A stretch of DNA of 64,000 nt from Marinobacter sp. F4206 (GTDB lineage Bacteria; Pseudomonadota; Gammaproteobacteria; Pseudomonadales; Oleiphilaceae): NCBI RefSeq assembly GCF_019392195.1, contig NZ_JAHXKI010000002.1, positions 186,001-250,000 on the forward strand, in the 5' to 3' direction. Both the position numbers and the translations under genes were made by a program. The notes under the pieces were generated by a model. The model was not told the DNA's origin. It did no database searches and saw only the letters and a program-made list of their open reading frames with translations. Positions 41,901 through 50,986 of the stretch are shown piece after piece; position 1 is the stretch's first letter; each line of letters starts with the position of its first letter.

Positions 41901-43847
41901 TTCGGCCTCACCATGCCAGACACGCCGGAACAGATCCTCGAAGATGGGCCGGATACGGTGAATATCCACCACGCGACCGGTGTGAGCCTGCAGGGTGAAG
42001 TCGTGAATCCACACCGTTTTGTCGTGACGATCAATCACCTCAAACGGATGCTCACCCAGCACCCGGAAACCGAGGTTGTCGAAGATTGGCATCACATCGG
42101 ACAAGGGCAACGGCTGGTCCGGGAAAAAGAGTTTGAAATGCAGTGTGCTCTCATCCTCTTCCAGAGCCCGGTAGAAGCTCATCGCCAGATCATTGCTGCG
42201 GGCAGACTGAGAGATGTGTTCAAGATCAATGGCCGCACGGCGGGGTGAGAACATATCCGTGTAACTGGCCGGGAATCCCCCGGCCCAGATCCTATAGAGT
42301 TCGTTCCCTTCCTCTTCACCGTAGGCTTCACTGAGAGCCTCGTAGAGCCCGTCGCGCCAGGACTGTGCCATCTCGATAACTTTTTCCCGAATCTCGGAAA
42401 TCGGCAGCTGACGGTTTTCCACCTGGGGCACCCGGACAGTGAACTGCACGCGGGCCAGTACCGATTCGGAGAAATGGGTAACAAATTCGATGTCTTCCGC
42501 TTCCAGCCGATCCAGCAACACCTGCTCGACCTTGAGCCGCAACTCGGTGTTGTAGATATCCCGGGGGAAGAAGGCGAGGCAGGTTACAAACTGACCGTAG
42601 ACATCCTCCCGCATGAAGAGCTCGATGCGCCGGCGCTCCTGGATGTAAAGGATGCTCTTGGCCACCTTGAGCAGCTCATTGCTCTCTATCTGGAAAAGCT
42701 CGTCCCTCGGGTAAAGCGTCAGGATCTGTTCCAGCTCCTTGCCCGCGTAATCATCCCGGAGAAACCCCGAGCGTTTCATGACACTCTGGTATTTCCTCCT
42801 CAGCAGAGGAATTTCATCCGGGCGCTCGTTATAGACCCTTGCGGTATAGAGACCGAGAAAGCGGCGCTCGCCGACCACCTCCCCCTTGCTGTTGAATTTC
42901 TTCACCGCAATGTAGTCCGGGTAGGCCGGACGGTGAACCCGGGAGCGCTGGGCTGACTTGGCGAAGATGAAGATGTCATCAGTGCGGGTCATTTCATGAC
43001 GGGTTCGCTGAGGCAGCTCGTTCAGCCGGACCCGGTCCGGACGCTCGTTATTGACCCGCAGGATACCGAGCTCGGAGTTCTCGACCCGTCGCACCGCCAT
43101 GCCGCTTTTATCCTTGGCAAAGTCGTACTCGTCATACCCAAGGAACGTAAAGTGATCCTGCACCAGCCAGTTCAGGAACGCTCGCGCCTCCTCCTTTTCC
43201 TCGTCGCTGATACCCGCGGTCGTGTCGTCCAGCTCTTCCAGGATTTCCGTCACCTTATTGGTCACGATCGGGAAGTCCGCCACGGCTATCCGCACCTCGT
43301 GCAGGACGGTCTGCAGGGTTTCCTCCAGGTCTCTCAGATCCTTCGGATCGCTGTGCCGGTCGATCTCGAGTACGATGAAAGCTTCATACTCGGAGCCCTT
43401 GTTGGTTTTCTTGCTGGACAGCAGCTTGCTCAGCTTGCCTTCCTGGGTCCGCTGTACCTGCAGGATGGAATGCTGAATGGAATGGGTACCGATCTCCCGC
43501 TGGTTGATCGCGATTCGCAGGGAGTCGATCAGGAAGGGAATGTTCGGGTGCAGGATAAAAATGACGGTATGGGTGGACTGCCAACCATCGCTTTCAAGAT
43601 CCGGGTTAAACACCGAAACCGGGGTTTCTTCGGCACTTCGCTTCTGGAGAAATTGCCAGGCGGCCAGCACCGCGCCGTAGGTATCCGAAAATCGTCGACT
43701 AACCAGCTCTTCAAGAGGAATATGGGCGTAATGCTGCTTCGCAAATTCGCTGATTTTCGTTGCCTCGGTTTTGGCAATTTTCTGAGCGAACGCATCAGCC
43801 AGTTGTTCGAAAAACTGATCCTTGCTGGCCACTGTCAGCGCATTCAT
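38961..43847 (-). CDS. gdhB: NAD-specific glutamate dehydrogenase, 180-kDa type
   Basis: The 1628-residue enzyme oxidatively deaminates glutamate to 2-oxoglutarate with NAD+, mainly in amino-acid catabolism. It has the long N-terminal regulatory region, then the catalytic dehydrogenase core containing [20 protein letters not shown] (split here as [10 protein letters not shown] and EDYRTEILG), [27 protein letters not shown], and a large C-terminal region. This is the GDH-180 class of Streptomyces and Pseudomonas. GAGG lies six bases before the ATG. The gene is divergent from moxR across a 164-base AT-rich region with no further gene. Confidence 0.96.
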   Translation of the reverse strand: [1628 protein letters not shown]

Positions 43848-44011
43848 GATCGACCTCGGTTAGTGTGAAATAAAAGTAATCGTCGTATCGTCACATAAGC
43901 ATAGTCAAACCCTTGATTTTTGCCGGCCAGACACCAAAACTGCGGCAACTACTTACGGACGAAACACGTTCTTCTGATGAACCAAAAAAAGAGTGGGAGC
44001 AGTAACTTCCA

Positions 44012-44974
44012 ATGTCGTTACAGAATACGTTCGGTGAGCTAAGAACGCAGTTGGCAAAAAGGATAATCGGGCAGGAAAAACTGGTGGACCGGCTGCTGAT
44101 TGCGCTCCTCGCGGACGGACATCTGCTGGTGGAGGGTGCCCCGGGGCTGGCCAAGACCACCGCGATCAAGGCACTGGCCGAGCACCTGGATGGAGACTTT
44201 CACCGTATCCAGTTCACCCCGGACCTGTTGCCGTCCGATGTAACGGGCAGCGAAATTTACCGGGCAGAAACAGGCCTGTTCGAGTTTCAGCGCGGTCCCA
44301 TCTTCCACAACCTCGTGCTGGCTGACGAAATCAACCGGGCGCCGGCCAAGGTCCAGTCCGCGCTGCTGGAAGCCATGGGCGAGCGGCAGATCAGCGTTGG
44401 CATGCGCACCTTCCCGCTCGAACGCCTTTTCATGGTTATGGCCACCCAGAACCCGATTGAGCAGGAAGGCACCTATCCTCTGCCTGAAGCCCAGCTCGAC
44501 CGGTTTCTCATGCACGTGGTGATTCACTATCCGTCGGCGGACGCCGAAAAAGCCATTCTGCACCTGGCTCGCAATGACTACCGTCAGGGCCAGCCGCCGG
44601 CAAACATACAGCTGACCGCCGAGCAGGTGTTCGAAGCCCGTGCCGAGGTGGCAGAGATCTACATGGCAGAAGCGGTCGAGCAATACCTTCTGGCCCTGGT
44701 GCTGGCCAGCCGGGACGCCGCCAGTCTGGACCCGGAACTGGCACGGTGGACCGCTTTCGGCGCCAGCCCACGGGGTACCATTGCCCTCGATCGCTGCGCT
44801 CGGGCACTGGCCTGGCTGGACGGTCGCGACTACGTCACCCCGGATGACGTCCGGGCCATGGCCTTCGATGTCCTTCGCCACCGGATCCTGCTGACGTTCG
44901 AAGCCGAAGCCGAAGGCATGACCGCCGATACCGTCATCCAGCGACTGATCGACAGGGTGCCGGTAACTGCCTGA
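44012..44974 (+). CDS. MoxR family AAA+ ATPase
   Basis: The 320-residue AAA+ ATPase has Walker A GAPGLAKTT near residue 43, Walker B LVLADEINRAPAKVQSALLEAM, sensor 1 FMVMATQNPIEQEGTYPLPEAQLDRF and a C-terminal lid domain. MoxR proteins act with VWA-domain partners as chaperone-like factors in maturation of complexes or envelope stress responses. It heads the operon with DUF58, DUF4381 and three Bat genes, the usual MoxR partners. Confidence 0.95.
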   Translation: MSLQNTFGELRTQLAKRIIGQEKLVDRLLIALLADGHLLVEGAPGLAKTTAIKALAEHLDGDFHRIQFTPDLLPSDVTGSEIYRAETGLFEFQRGPIFHNLVLADEINRAPAKVQSALLEAMGERQISVGMRTFPLERLFMVMATQNPIEQEGTYPLPEAQLDRFLMHVVIHYPSADAEKAILHLARNDYRQGQPPANIQLTAEQVFEARAEVAEIYMAEAVEQYLLALVLASRDAASLDPELARWTAFGASPRGTIALDRCARALAWLDGRDYVTPDDVRAMAFDVLRHRILLTFEAEAEGMTADTVIQRLIDRVPVTA

Positions 44975-45010
44975 TGTTCACTTCTGACCCGACAGACTGA
45001 CCACGCCACC

Positions 45011-45952
45011 ATGGCCAACATTGATGCTGTAACACATATCAGTCTGCCCGACCTGATTCGCCTGCAAGCGGACGCCAGGGCCCTGAAACTTCCCTCTGCC
45101 CGGCCGGTACGGAGCCGCCAGGCCGGCTTGCAGCGCTCCCCGCAACGGGGACGTGGCATGGCCTTCGCCGAGGTCCGGCAGTACCAGCCGGGCGATGACA
45201 TTCGCAGCATTGACTGGCGGGTAACAGCCCGACGCCAGGCCCCCCACACCAAGCTCTATGAAGAGGAACGGGAACGCCCGGTGTTGTTGCTCTGCGACCT
45301 TGGCCAAACCCTGTTTTTCGCCAGTACCGGCGCGTTCAAACAGGTTCGTGCCGCCCAGGTTGCCAGTCTCCTTGCCTGGCTGGCGTTGTGGGCCGGTGAC
45401 CAGGTGGGTGGCATCGTGTTCAACGATCGGGAACTGAGCGTCCTGCGCCCTGCCCGACGAAAGAAGTCCGTGCTGCGCCTGCTGGACACTCTGGCCGAGC
45501 AACAGCGACGCCCGGGTCGCGACCCGGACACCACCGTTGAAGGCCTTGGGGACGGATTGAACCGGGCACTCGCCGAAGCCCGGCGGGTCGCCCACACCGG
45601 CAGCCGCATTTTCGTTATCAGCGATTTTCTCAGTGTGTCAGCCGACACCGGTGCCCTGCTCGGTGCTTTAGCCCGCCACAACTCGGTGAGCGCACTGCGC
45701 ATCGTCGACCCTCTGGAGCTCGAGCTACCTGACAGTGGCCGTTTTGCGGTTGCAGGGCCGGATGGGCCGGTGTGGTTCGACGCCGCCAACGGGAAGTTTC
45801 AGGAAGCCTGGCACCGCAAAGTAGAAGCCCATGAGGCGCAACTGGAAGAGTGCTTCCGAGCCTCCGGTGTGGCGGCTGCCACCCTGTCCACTGCCGACGA
45901 TCCGGCGATGGTTCTCAAGACCCTGCTTGGGCCGGGAGGGCGCATCGGATGA
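45011..45952 (+). CDS. DUF58 domain protein
   Basis: The 313-residue cytoplasmic protein has the DUF58 signature: GRGMAFAEVRQYQPGDDIRSIDWRVTARR (given here by its ends GRGMAFAEVRQY and DIRSIDW) and a VWA-like fold beginning at LLLCDLGQTLFFAS. Function in the family is not established beyond association with MoxR. The ribosome-binding site is weak. Its stop overlaps the next start by four bases. Confidence 0.9.
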   Translation: MANIDAVTHISLPDLIRLQADARALKLPSARPVRSRQAGLQRSPQRGRGMAFAEVRQYQPGDDIRSIDWRVTARRQAPHTKLYEEERERPVLLLCDLGQTLFFASTGAFKQVRAAQVASLLAWLALWAGDQVGGIVFNDRELSVLRPARRKKSVLRLLDTLAEQQRRPGRDPDTTVEGLGDGLNRALAEARRVAHTGSRIFVISDFLSVSADTGALLGALARHNSVSALRIVDPLELELPDSGRFAVAGPDGPVWFDAANGKFQEAWHRKVEAHEAQLEECFRASGVAAATLSTADDPAMVLKTLLGPGGRIG

Positions 45953-46419
45953 ATCCCCAGGATCCACTCAGCCAACTCAGGGACATTCATCTGCCACAGA
46001 CCGGAGGCTTCTGGCCTCCAGCGCCTGGCTGGTGGCTGCTCGCGCTGGTCCTGCTGCTGTTGATTGCCGGCATTATCTGGCTCGTCCGCCGAAGACAGCG
46101 TAAAAACCGCTGGCTAAAGCTGGCGAAGGCAGAACTGGCAGACCTTGAACGAGAGGCCATGCGAGATCCGGACTGGTTCTCCAAACTGAACTCGCTTCTT
46201 AAGCGTGCTGCCCGGCAGCGCTACCCTGACCTCCATCCCGAGACACTGTCGGGAGAGGCCTGGGTCGCCTTCCTTCTGGAAAAAGCTCCGAGCGACCGCG
46301 TGGCCTCGAGACCGGTGGTCGAAGCCATCGTCCACAGCGCCTGGCAGCCCAAGGCCAGTGCCGATCCCCGCCAGGCCATGGACTTTGCCTGGCGCTGGCT
46401 GGGAGGTCAGACATGCTGA
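45949..46419 (+). CDS. DUF4381 single-pass membrane protein
   Basis: The 156-residue protein has a short N-terminal segment ending QTGGFWPPAPGW, a membrane helix at about 28–46, then a basic, helical cytoplasmic domain. This is the DUF4381 family found between DUF58 and BatA genes. The start at 45949 overlaps the preceding stop (ATGA); an upstream ATG at 45850 would embed it in the DUF58 gene. Its 3' end overlaps batA by seven bases. Confidence 0.88.
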   Translation: MNPQDPLSQLRDIHLPQTGGFWPPAPGWWLLALVLLLLIAGIIWLVRRRQRKNRWLKLAKAELADLEREAMRDPDWFSKLNSLLKRAARQRYPDLHPETLSGEAWVAFLLEKAPSDRVASRPVVEAIVHSAWQPKASADPRQAMDFAWRWLGGQTC

Positions 46420-47438
46420 CCCTGGCCTACCCCTGGCTGCTGTTACTCGCGGTCATCCCCCTGCTCCTGCAATGGCGGCGGCCCGTCGGACACTCGGTTG
46501 ACGCGCCGGTCTTACCGGTCGGCCACTGGTTGTCCGAACTACCCGGCGTCAGTCGACGAGGCAGTGCCACGCCACTTTGGCAAAAAGCCCTGCTGTTCGT
46601 TATCTGGCTTTTGCTGGTCGTGGCCGTGGCACGGCCACAGCATGTGGGCGAACAGGTCCAACTGCCGGTGTCCGGACGCGACCTGATGCTGGTGGTGGAC
46701 ATTTCCCCGAGTATGGATGAACAGGACATGATCATTCAGGGTCGAAGCATCAACCGGCTTCAAGCCGTCAAGGTTGTGCTGGACGACTTCGTCACCCGAC
46801 GTAAAGGCGACCGGCTGGGATTGATCCTGTTCGGCACCCAACCCTATGTGCAGGTGCCGCTGACCTTCGACCTGGAGACCGTGCGCACCCTGATGCGTGA
46901 ATCCGGGCTTGGCATGGCAGGCCGGGCTACCGCCATTGGCGACGCGGTGGGCCTCGCCATCAAGCGCCTGCGCGATCGCCCTCAGGACCAACGGGTGGTT
47001 ATCCTGCTGACCGACGGTGCCAACACAGCGGGCGAAATCACTCCGGACAAGGCAACGGAGATCGCCGAAGCGGCAGGCGTTCGTTTGTATACCATTGGTA
47101 TCGGCGCCGAATCCATGGTCCAGCGGGGTTTTCTGGGCTCACGTCGGGTCAATCCTTCCAGGGACCTGGACGAAGCACTGCTCACCCGCATGGCCGAGCA
47201 AACCGGTGGCCGCTACTTCCGGGCCCGGAGCCTGCCCGAACTGGAAATGATCTACGAGAGCATCAATCAGCTGGAGCCAATTGAACTGGAGGGTAAGTTT
47301 TACCGGCCCGTAACCGAGCTTTTTGTCTGGCCCGCAGGCGCAGCGGCAGTGCTTTGGATGACGCTGTTAATGCTCAGGCAGGTCAGGCGCCTTAGGCTGT
47401 CTCGCCAACAGACCAGAGGGGAGGAAGCCCATGGCTGA
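46413..47438 (+). CDS. VWA domain membrane protein, BatA-like
   Basis: The 341-residue protein has two N-terminal membrane helices (about 5–21 and 58–75), a periplasmic von Willebrand A domain with an intact metal site (DISPSMDEQD, then the Thr/Asp positions in LLTDGANTAGE), and a C-terminal helix at about 310–328. BatA/B proteins are thought to form envelope complexes with MoxR. Overlaps of seven and eight bases with its neighbours indicate coupled translation. Confidence 0.92.
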   Translation: MLTLAYPWLLLLAVIPLLLQWRRPVGHSVDAPVLPVGHWLSELPGVSRRGSATPLWQKALLFVIWLLLVVAVARPQHVGEQVQLPVSGRDLMLVVDISPSMDEQDMIIQGRSINRLQAVKVVLDDFVTRRKGDRLGLILFGTQPYVQVPLTFDLETVRTLMRESGLGMAGRATAIGDAVGLAIKRLRDRPQDQRVVILLTDGANTAGEITPDKATEIAEAAGVRLYTIGIGAESMVQRGFLGSRRVNPSRDLDEALLTRMAEQTGGRYFRARSLPELEMIYESINQLEPIELEGKFYRPVTELFVWPAGAAAVLWMTLLMLRQVRRLRLSRQQTRGEEAHG

Positions 47439-49224
47439 TTTTCATTTCCTTCGACCACTCTGGCTGCTGCTGATTCTGAGCCTGCCAGTGATCTATATCA
47501 CCCTCCGGCATCTGCGTCGCGGGGACAGCGGATGGTCCCGCGTGATACCGGATCGACTGCTGGCACCAGTCATCCGACACGAGGGCGCAGCGGGCACCAG
47601 ACAGCGCTCGCCCCTGTTGCCGGTTTGTGTTGCCGTTATTGTGCTTGCCATTGCACTGGCGGGCCCGGCTTGGCGGGAGGCGCCGACCCCCTTGAAACAG
47701 CCCGGAGACAGTCTGGTCATTGCCCTGGATCTGTCGTTGTCCATGCTCGCCACTGACGTGGAACCAGATCGACTGACCCTGGCAAAACGAAAAATCCGGG
47801 ATATCCTGGATGCCCGGCAGGGCAGCCTGAATGGACTGATCGTGTTTGCCGCCGATGCGCACGTGGTCGCCCCCCTGACCGACGACACCAAGACCATTGA
47901 AGGGATGCTGGATGTGCTTGACCCAGTGATCATGCCCGCTGCCGGAAACCGGGCCGATCTGGCTGTCGCCGGCGCCAAAACCCTGCTCGGCCAGGGAGCC
48001 CCGGGCCAGGGCCGGATTCTTCTAATCTCGGATGATGTGCCCAAGCGATACCACTCAGCCATTGGCAGCACCCTGAAGGGTACGGATCTTACCCTGAGCA
48101 CCCTGGTTGTGGGCACCGAGGAGGGGGGGCCAATCCCCCTCGCCAAACAAGGTTTCATCCGCGACAACGGAAACATCGTTATCAGCCGGGCCAACCCGGA
48201 AAGCATGGCCGATCTGGCCGACGAAAACGGCGGTTCGAGCCAGGCGCTGACTCTCGACGAAACGGATATTCAGGCGCTCGCGCTGGAACCCACCGACACC
48301 GGCGACTGGCAGGAAAGCGAAAACGGTCTCACGGTGAACCGGTGGCAGGACGATGGCTACTGGCTGCTCTGGCTAGCGTTGCCCTTGCTGCTGTTGGGAT
48401 GGCGACGAGGCGCATTTGCGATCATGGCCCTGAGTATCATGCCACTTGTCCCCCAACCCGCCCAGGCCCAGGACTGGGACGCACTCTGGCAGCGCGAGGA
48501 TCAGCGGGCACCCGAGCTGATCCGCGAGGATCCGGAGAGCGCCGCCGAGCAACTGGAGAATCCGGAATGGCGTGGTTCGGCACTCTACAGATCGGGCAGA
48601 TTCGATCAGGCCGTTGACGCCTTTGCTTCCGGCCAGAGCGCGCGGTCTGACTACAACCGGGGCAATGCCCTGGCACGAGCGGGCAAACTCGAGGAAGCCA
48701 TCACCGCCTATGACAAGGCGCTGGCCAAAAATCCGGACCTGGACGATGCCGACTATAACCGTGCCCTGGTCGAGAAGCTGCTCGAGCAACAAAAGCAGCA
48801 GAAGAACCAGGAACAACAGCAGGACTCCGGCGACAGCCAGAGTGACCGTTCCGAACAGTCATCGAAGAATCAGGATCAAGACCAGCAACAGAGCCCGTCC
48901 CAATCGAGCGACAGCCAGAACTCGGGGCAGAAACAGTCGTCTGGAGACTCCCCAGAGAACCAGAACCGCGACCAACAGGATTCCTCCGCTGAGTCCGAAA
49001 ACGGTCAGGAAGAGCAGGAACAGCAGGCCGGGGCCAATGAGAGCGAACAGCCCGCCGGGCAAGCCGAAGCACCGGCGCAGATCTCGGAGAGACCATTGTC
49101 CCAGGGTCAGGAACAGTGGTTACGACGGGTTCCGGACAACCCGGGCGGGCTGTTGAAACGCAAATTCCTGCAACAATACCAGGAACGTCAGACACCATCC
49201 GATGAGGGCGATACACCATGGTGA
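47431..49224 (+). CDS. VWA–TPR membrane protein, BatB/BatC fusion
   Basis: The 597-residue protein joins a BatB-like part (two helices near 10–25 and 65–80, VWA domain with DLSLSMLATD, then a helix at about 310–330) with a BatC-like tetratricopeptide part (about 390–450: LYRSGRFDQAVDAF, NRGNALARAGKLEEAITAYDKAL). A tail of about 100 residues (460–560) is almost wholly Gln, Ser, Asp, Glu and Asn and probably disordered; the end is basic again. BatB and BatC are separate in some genomes. The start overlaps batA by eight bases. Confidence 0.9.
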   Translation: MADFHFLRPLWLLLILSLPVIYITLRHLRRGDSGWSRVIPDRLLAPVIRHEGAAGTRQRSPLLPVCVAVIVLAIALAGPAWREAPTPLKQPGDSLVIALDLSLSMLATDVEPDRLTLAKRKIRDILDARQGSLNGLIVFAADAHVVAPLTDDTKTIEGMLDVLDPVIMPAAGNRADLAVAGAKTLLGQGAPGQGRILLISDDVPKRYHSAIGSTLKGTDLTLSTLVVGTEEGGPIPLAKQGFIRDNGNIVISRANPESMADLADENGGSSQALTLDETDIQALALEPTDTGDWQESENGLTVNRWQDDGYWLLWLALPLLLLGWRRGAFAIMALSIMPLVPQPAQAQDWDALWQREDQRAPELIREDPESAAEQLENPEWRGSALYRSGRFDQAVDAFASGQSARSDYNRGNALARAGKLEEAITAYDKALAKNPDLDDADYNRALVEKLLEQQKQQKNQEQQQDSGDSQSDRSEQSSKNQDQDQQQSPSQSSDSQNSGQKQSSGDSPENQNRDQQDSSAESENGQEEQEQQAGANESEQPAGQAEAPAQISERPLSQGQEQWLRRVPDNPGGLLKRKFLQQYQERQTPSDEGDTPW

Positions 49225-50948
49225 AACAGCTAACCTTAGCCGCTGTCCTGCTGTTACTGCTGATGAGTCTGACGACATCACTCCGGGCCGAGGAACTCAA
49301 GGTCGAGCCGGACCGAACCCGGCTCTATGAGGGCGAAGTGCTGACCGTGACTGTGACAGGTTCCATGAAGCTCGACATCAACCTGAGCAACCTGTTCGAC
49401 TTTGATCTTTCCGACCTGCCCGCCCCGGACATTGAGAAGGTGGAGCCGACGTTTGAAATCCTCGGCAAGAACCAACGTTACAGTATCCGTACGGAAAACA
49501 GCGAGATGATCGGTGAAATCACCTGGACCTATCAGCTGGCGCCAAAGCGCAATGGAACCCTGACCATACCAACGCTGACGTTCAGGGATTCAAAATCCAG
49601 ACCGGTAACGGTTGAGGTTGTGAGCGGCAATCCGCCCGATCAGGGCACCGCCAGCAGGGACAGCTTCATCGAGCTCTCGGCCGACAAGGCCGAGGTCTAC
49701 GTACAGGAGCAACTGACGCTGACGATCCGGCTGTTCTTCAGTGGCAACCTTATCCGCGGCGAGTTATCGGAGCCTCAGCACCCTAACGCCATCATTGAGC
49801 CACTGGGTAAACAGCGGGAGTTTTCCCGCTACCGTGATGGCGTAAGGTACCGCGTCGTGGAACGCCGCTATGCCCTGTTTCCTCAGCAACCGGGAGAGCT
49901 CTCGCTGGAACCGATCCAGTTCGAGGGCCAGGCCCGCGATGCCAGCGGCAAGCTGATCTTTCTCCGGGACAGCGAACAGCTCTACACGGTACCGGTCAAG
50001 GAAGTGCCTGCCGGCTTTTCCGGTAACACCTGGCTGCCCGCCAGCGGCCTCAGCCTGGACGAGAACGGCCTGCCGCCGACCATGCAGGTGGAAACTGGCG
50101 AAAACCTCACCCGGGAAATAACCCTCAAGGCCGCTGGCCTGCCCTCGGAAGCACTCCCGCCCCTGCCCGACGCGACGCCTGATGGCCTACGCAGCTACCC
50201 CGAGCCACCGGAGCGGTCAACCGAAGTCACACCCGCAGGCCTGACCTCCACCCTGAGTCAGACCAGCGCCCTGGTGCCCGTACATTCCGGACAGCTCACG
50301 CTGCCCGAGATCCGGATCCCCTGGTGGAACACCAACACCGACAGCGAGCAAGTGGCTGTTATTCCGGCCCGAACGCTTCAGGTGGCGGGCTCTGCCGCAC
50401 CGGTCGCGCAGCCGCCAGAGACCGATAGCACTGAGAGCCAACCCGATTCACCCGACACCCTCAGCGTCTCAGAGGCGAAACCGGTGAATGGCATCACTGC
50501 GTGGCAATGGCTGAGTCTGGCGCTGGCGATTCTATGGCTGGTGACCATGATGATGTGGTGGCGGTCCAAAACACCCGATGCCCAGCACCGAATGGGTAGC
50601 GAAGAGTCCAACCCCCGCGAAAGGAACCTGTTCGAGAATCTCATCCGGTCTGCCCGGGCAGGCTCCTCATCCACCCCGGCCCTATTGGTGCAGTGGATGA
50701 ACCATCGCTTTCCGGGGCGTCAGTTCCAGACCGCGAGCGACGTGTTGGATTGGTGTGACGATCAGACCCTGGCAACCGAGATTCACCGCTTGCAGGCGCA
50801 CCTGTTCTCCCCCGAGGCAACCACGACGTCAGAATGGGATGGCAGAGCGCTGGCCGAGGCCCTGCAACGGCTGCGTCGTCATGCCCCCAAGGCCAGCTCC
50901 ACGGACTCCGGGCTCCCGCCGCTTTACCCCGGCGACCTGTCTGCCTGA
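49218..50948 (+). CDS. BatD family protein
   Basis: The 576-residue protein has a signal peptide (cleavage near LRAEE), a large periplasmic region of beta-sandwich repeats typical of BatD (FEILGKNQRYSIRTEN, YVQEQLTLTIRLF), a membrane helix near 435–455 (WQWLSLALAILWLVTMMMWW) and a helical cytoplasmic tail. It is the last gene of the MoxR operon, overlapping BatB/C by seven bases, and is convergent with ccmI. Confidence 0.9.
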   Translation: MVKQLTLAAVLLLLLMSLTTSLRAEELKVEPDRTRLYEGEVLTVTVTGSMKLDINLSNLFDFDLSDLPAPDIEKVEPTFEILGKNQRYSIRTENSEMIGEITWTYQLAPKRNGTLTIPTLTFRDSKSRPVTVEVVSGNPPDQGTASRDSFIELSADKAEVYVQEQLTLTIRLFFSGNLIRGELSEPQHPNAIIEPLGKQREFSRYRDGVRYRVVERRYALFPQQPGELSLEPIQFEGQARDASGKLIFLRDSEQLYTVPVKEVPAGFSGNTWLPASGLSLDENGLPPTMQVETGENLTREITLKAAGLPSEALPPLPDATPDGLRSYPEPPERSTEVTPAGLTSTLSQTSALVPVHSGQLTLPEIRIPWWNTNTDSEQVAVIPARTLQVAGSAAPVAQPPETDSTESQPDSPDTLSVSEAKPVNGITAWQWLSLALAILWLVTMMMWWRSKTPDAQHRMGSEESNPRERNLFENLIRSARAGSSSTPALLVQWMNHRFPGRQFQTASDVLDWCDDQTLATEIHRLQAHLFSPEATTTSEWDGRALAEALQRLRRHAPKASSTDSGLPPLYPGDLSA

Positions 50949-50966
50949 AACGCGGTCCCGAAGGAA

Positions 50967-50986
50967 CCGACTGACCGGTCAGTCGG
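50967..50986. repeat. Perfect 20-base palindrome between convergent batD and ccmI
   Basis: CCGACTGACC followed by its exact inverted copy GGTCAGTCGG lies at the junction and overlaps the ccmI stop. With no loop and no T-tract it is a poor intrinsic terminator; it may act as a Rho-assisted or RNA-stabilising hairpin, or be a protein-binding site. Confidence 0.6.
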
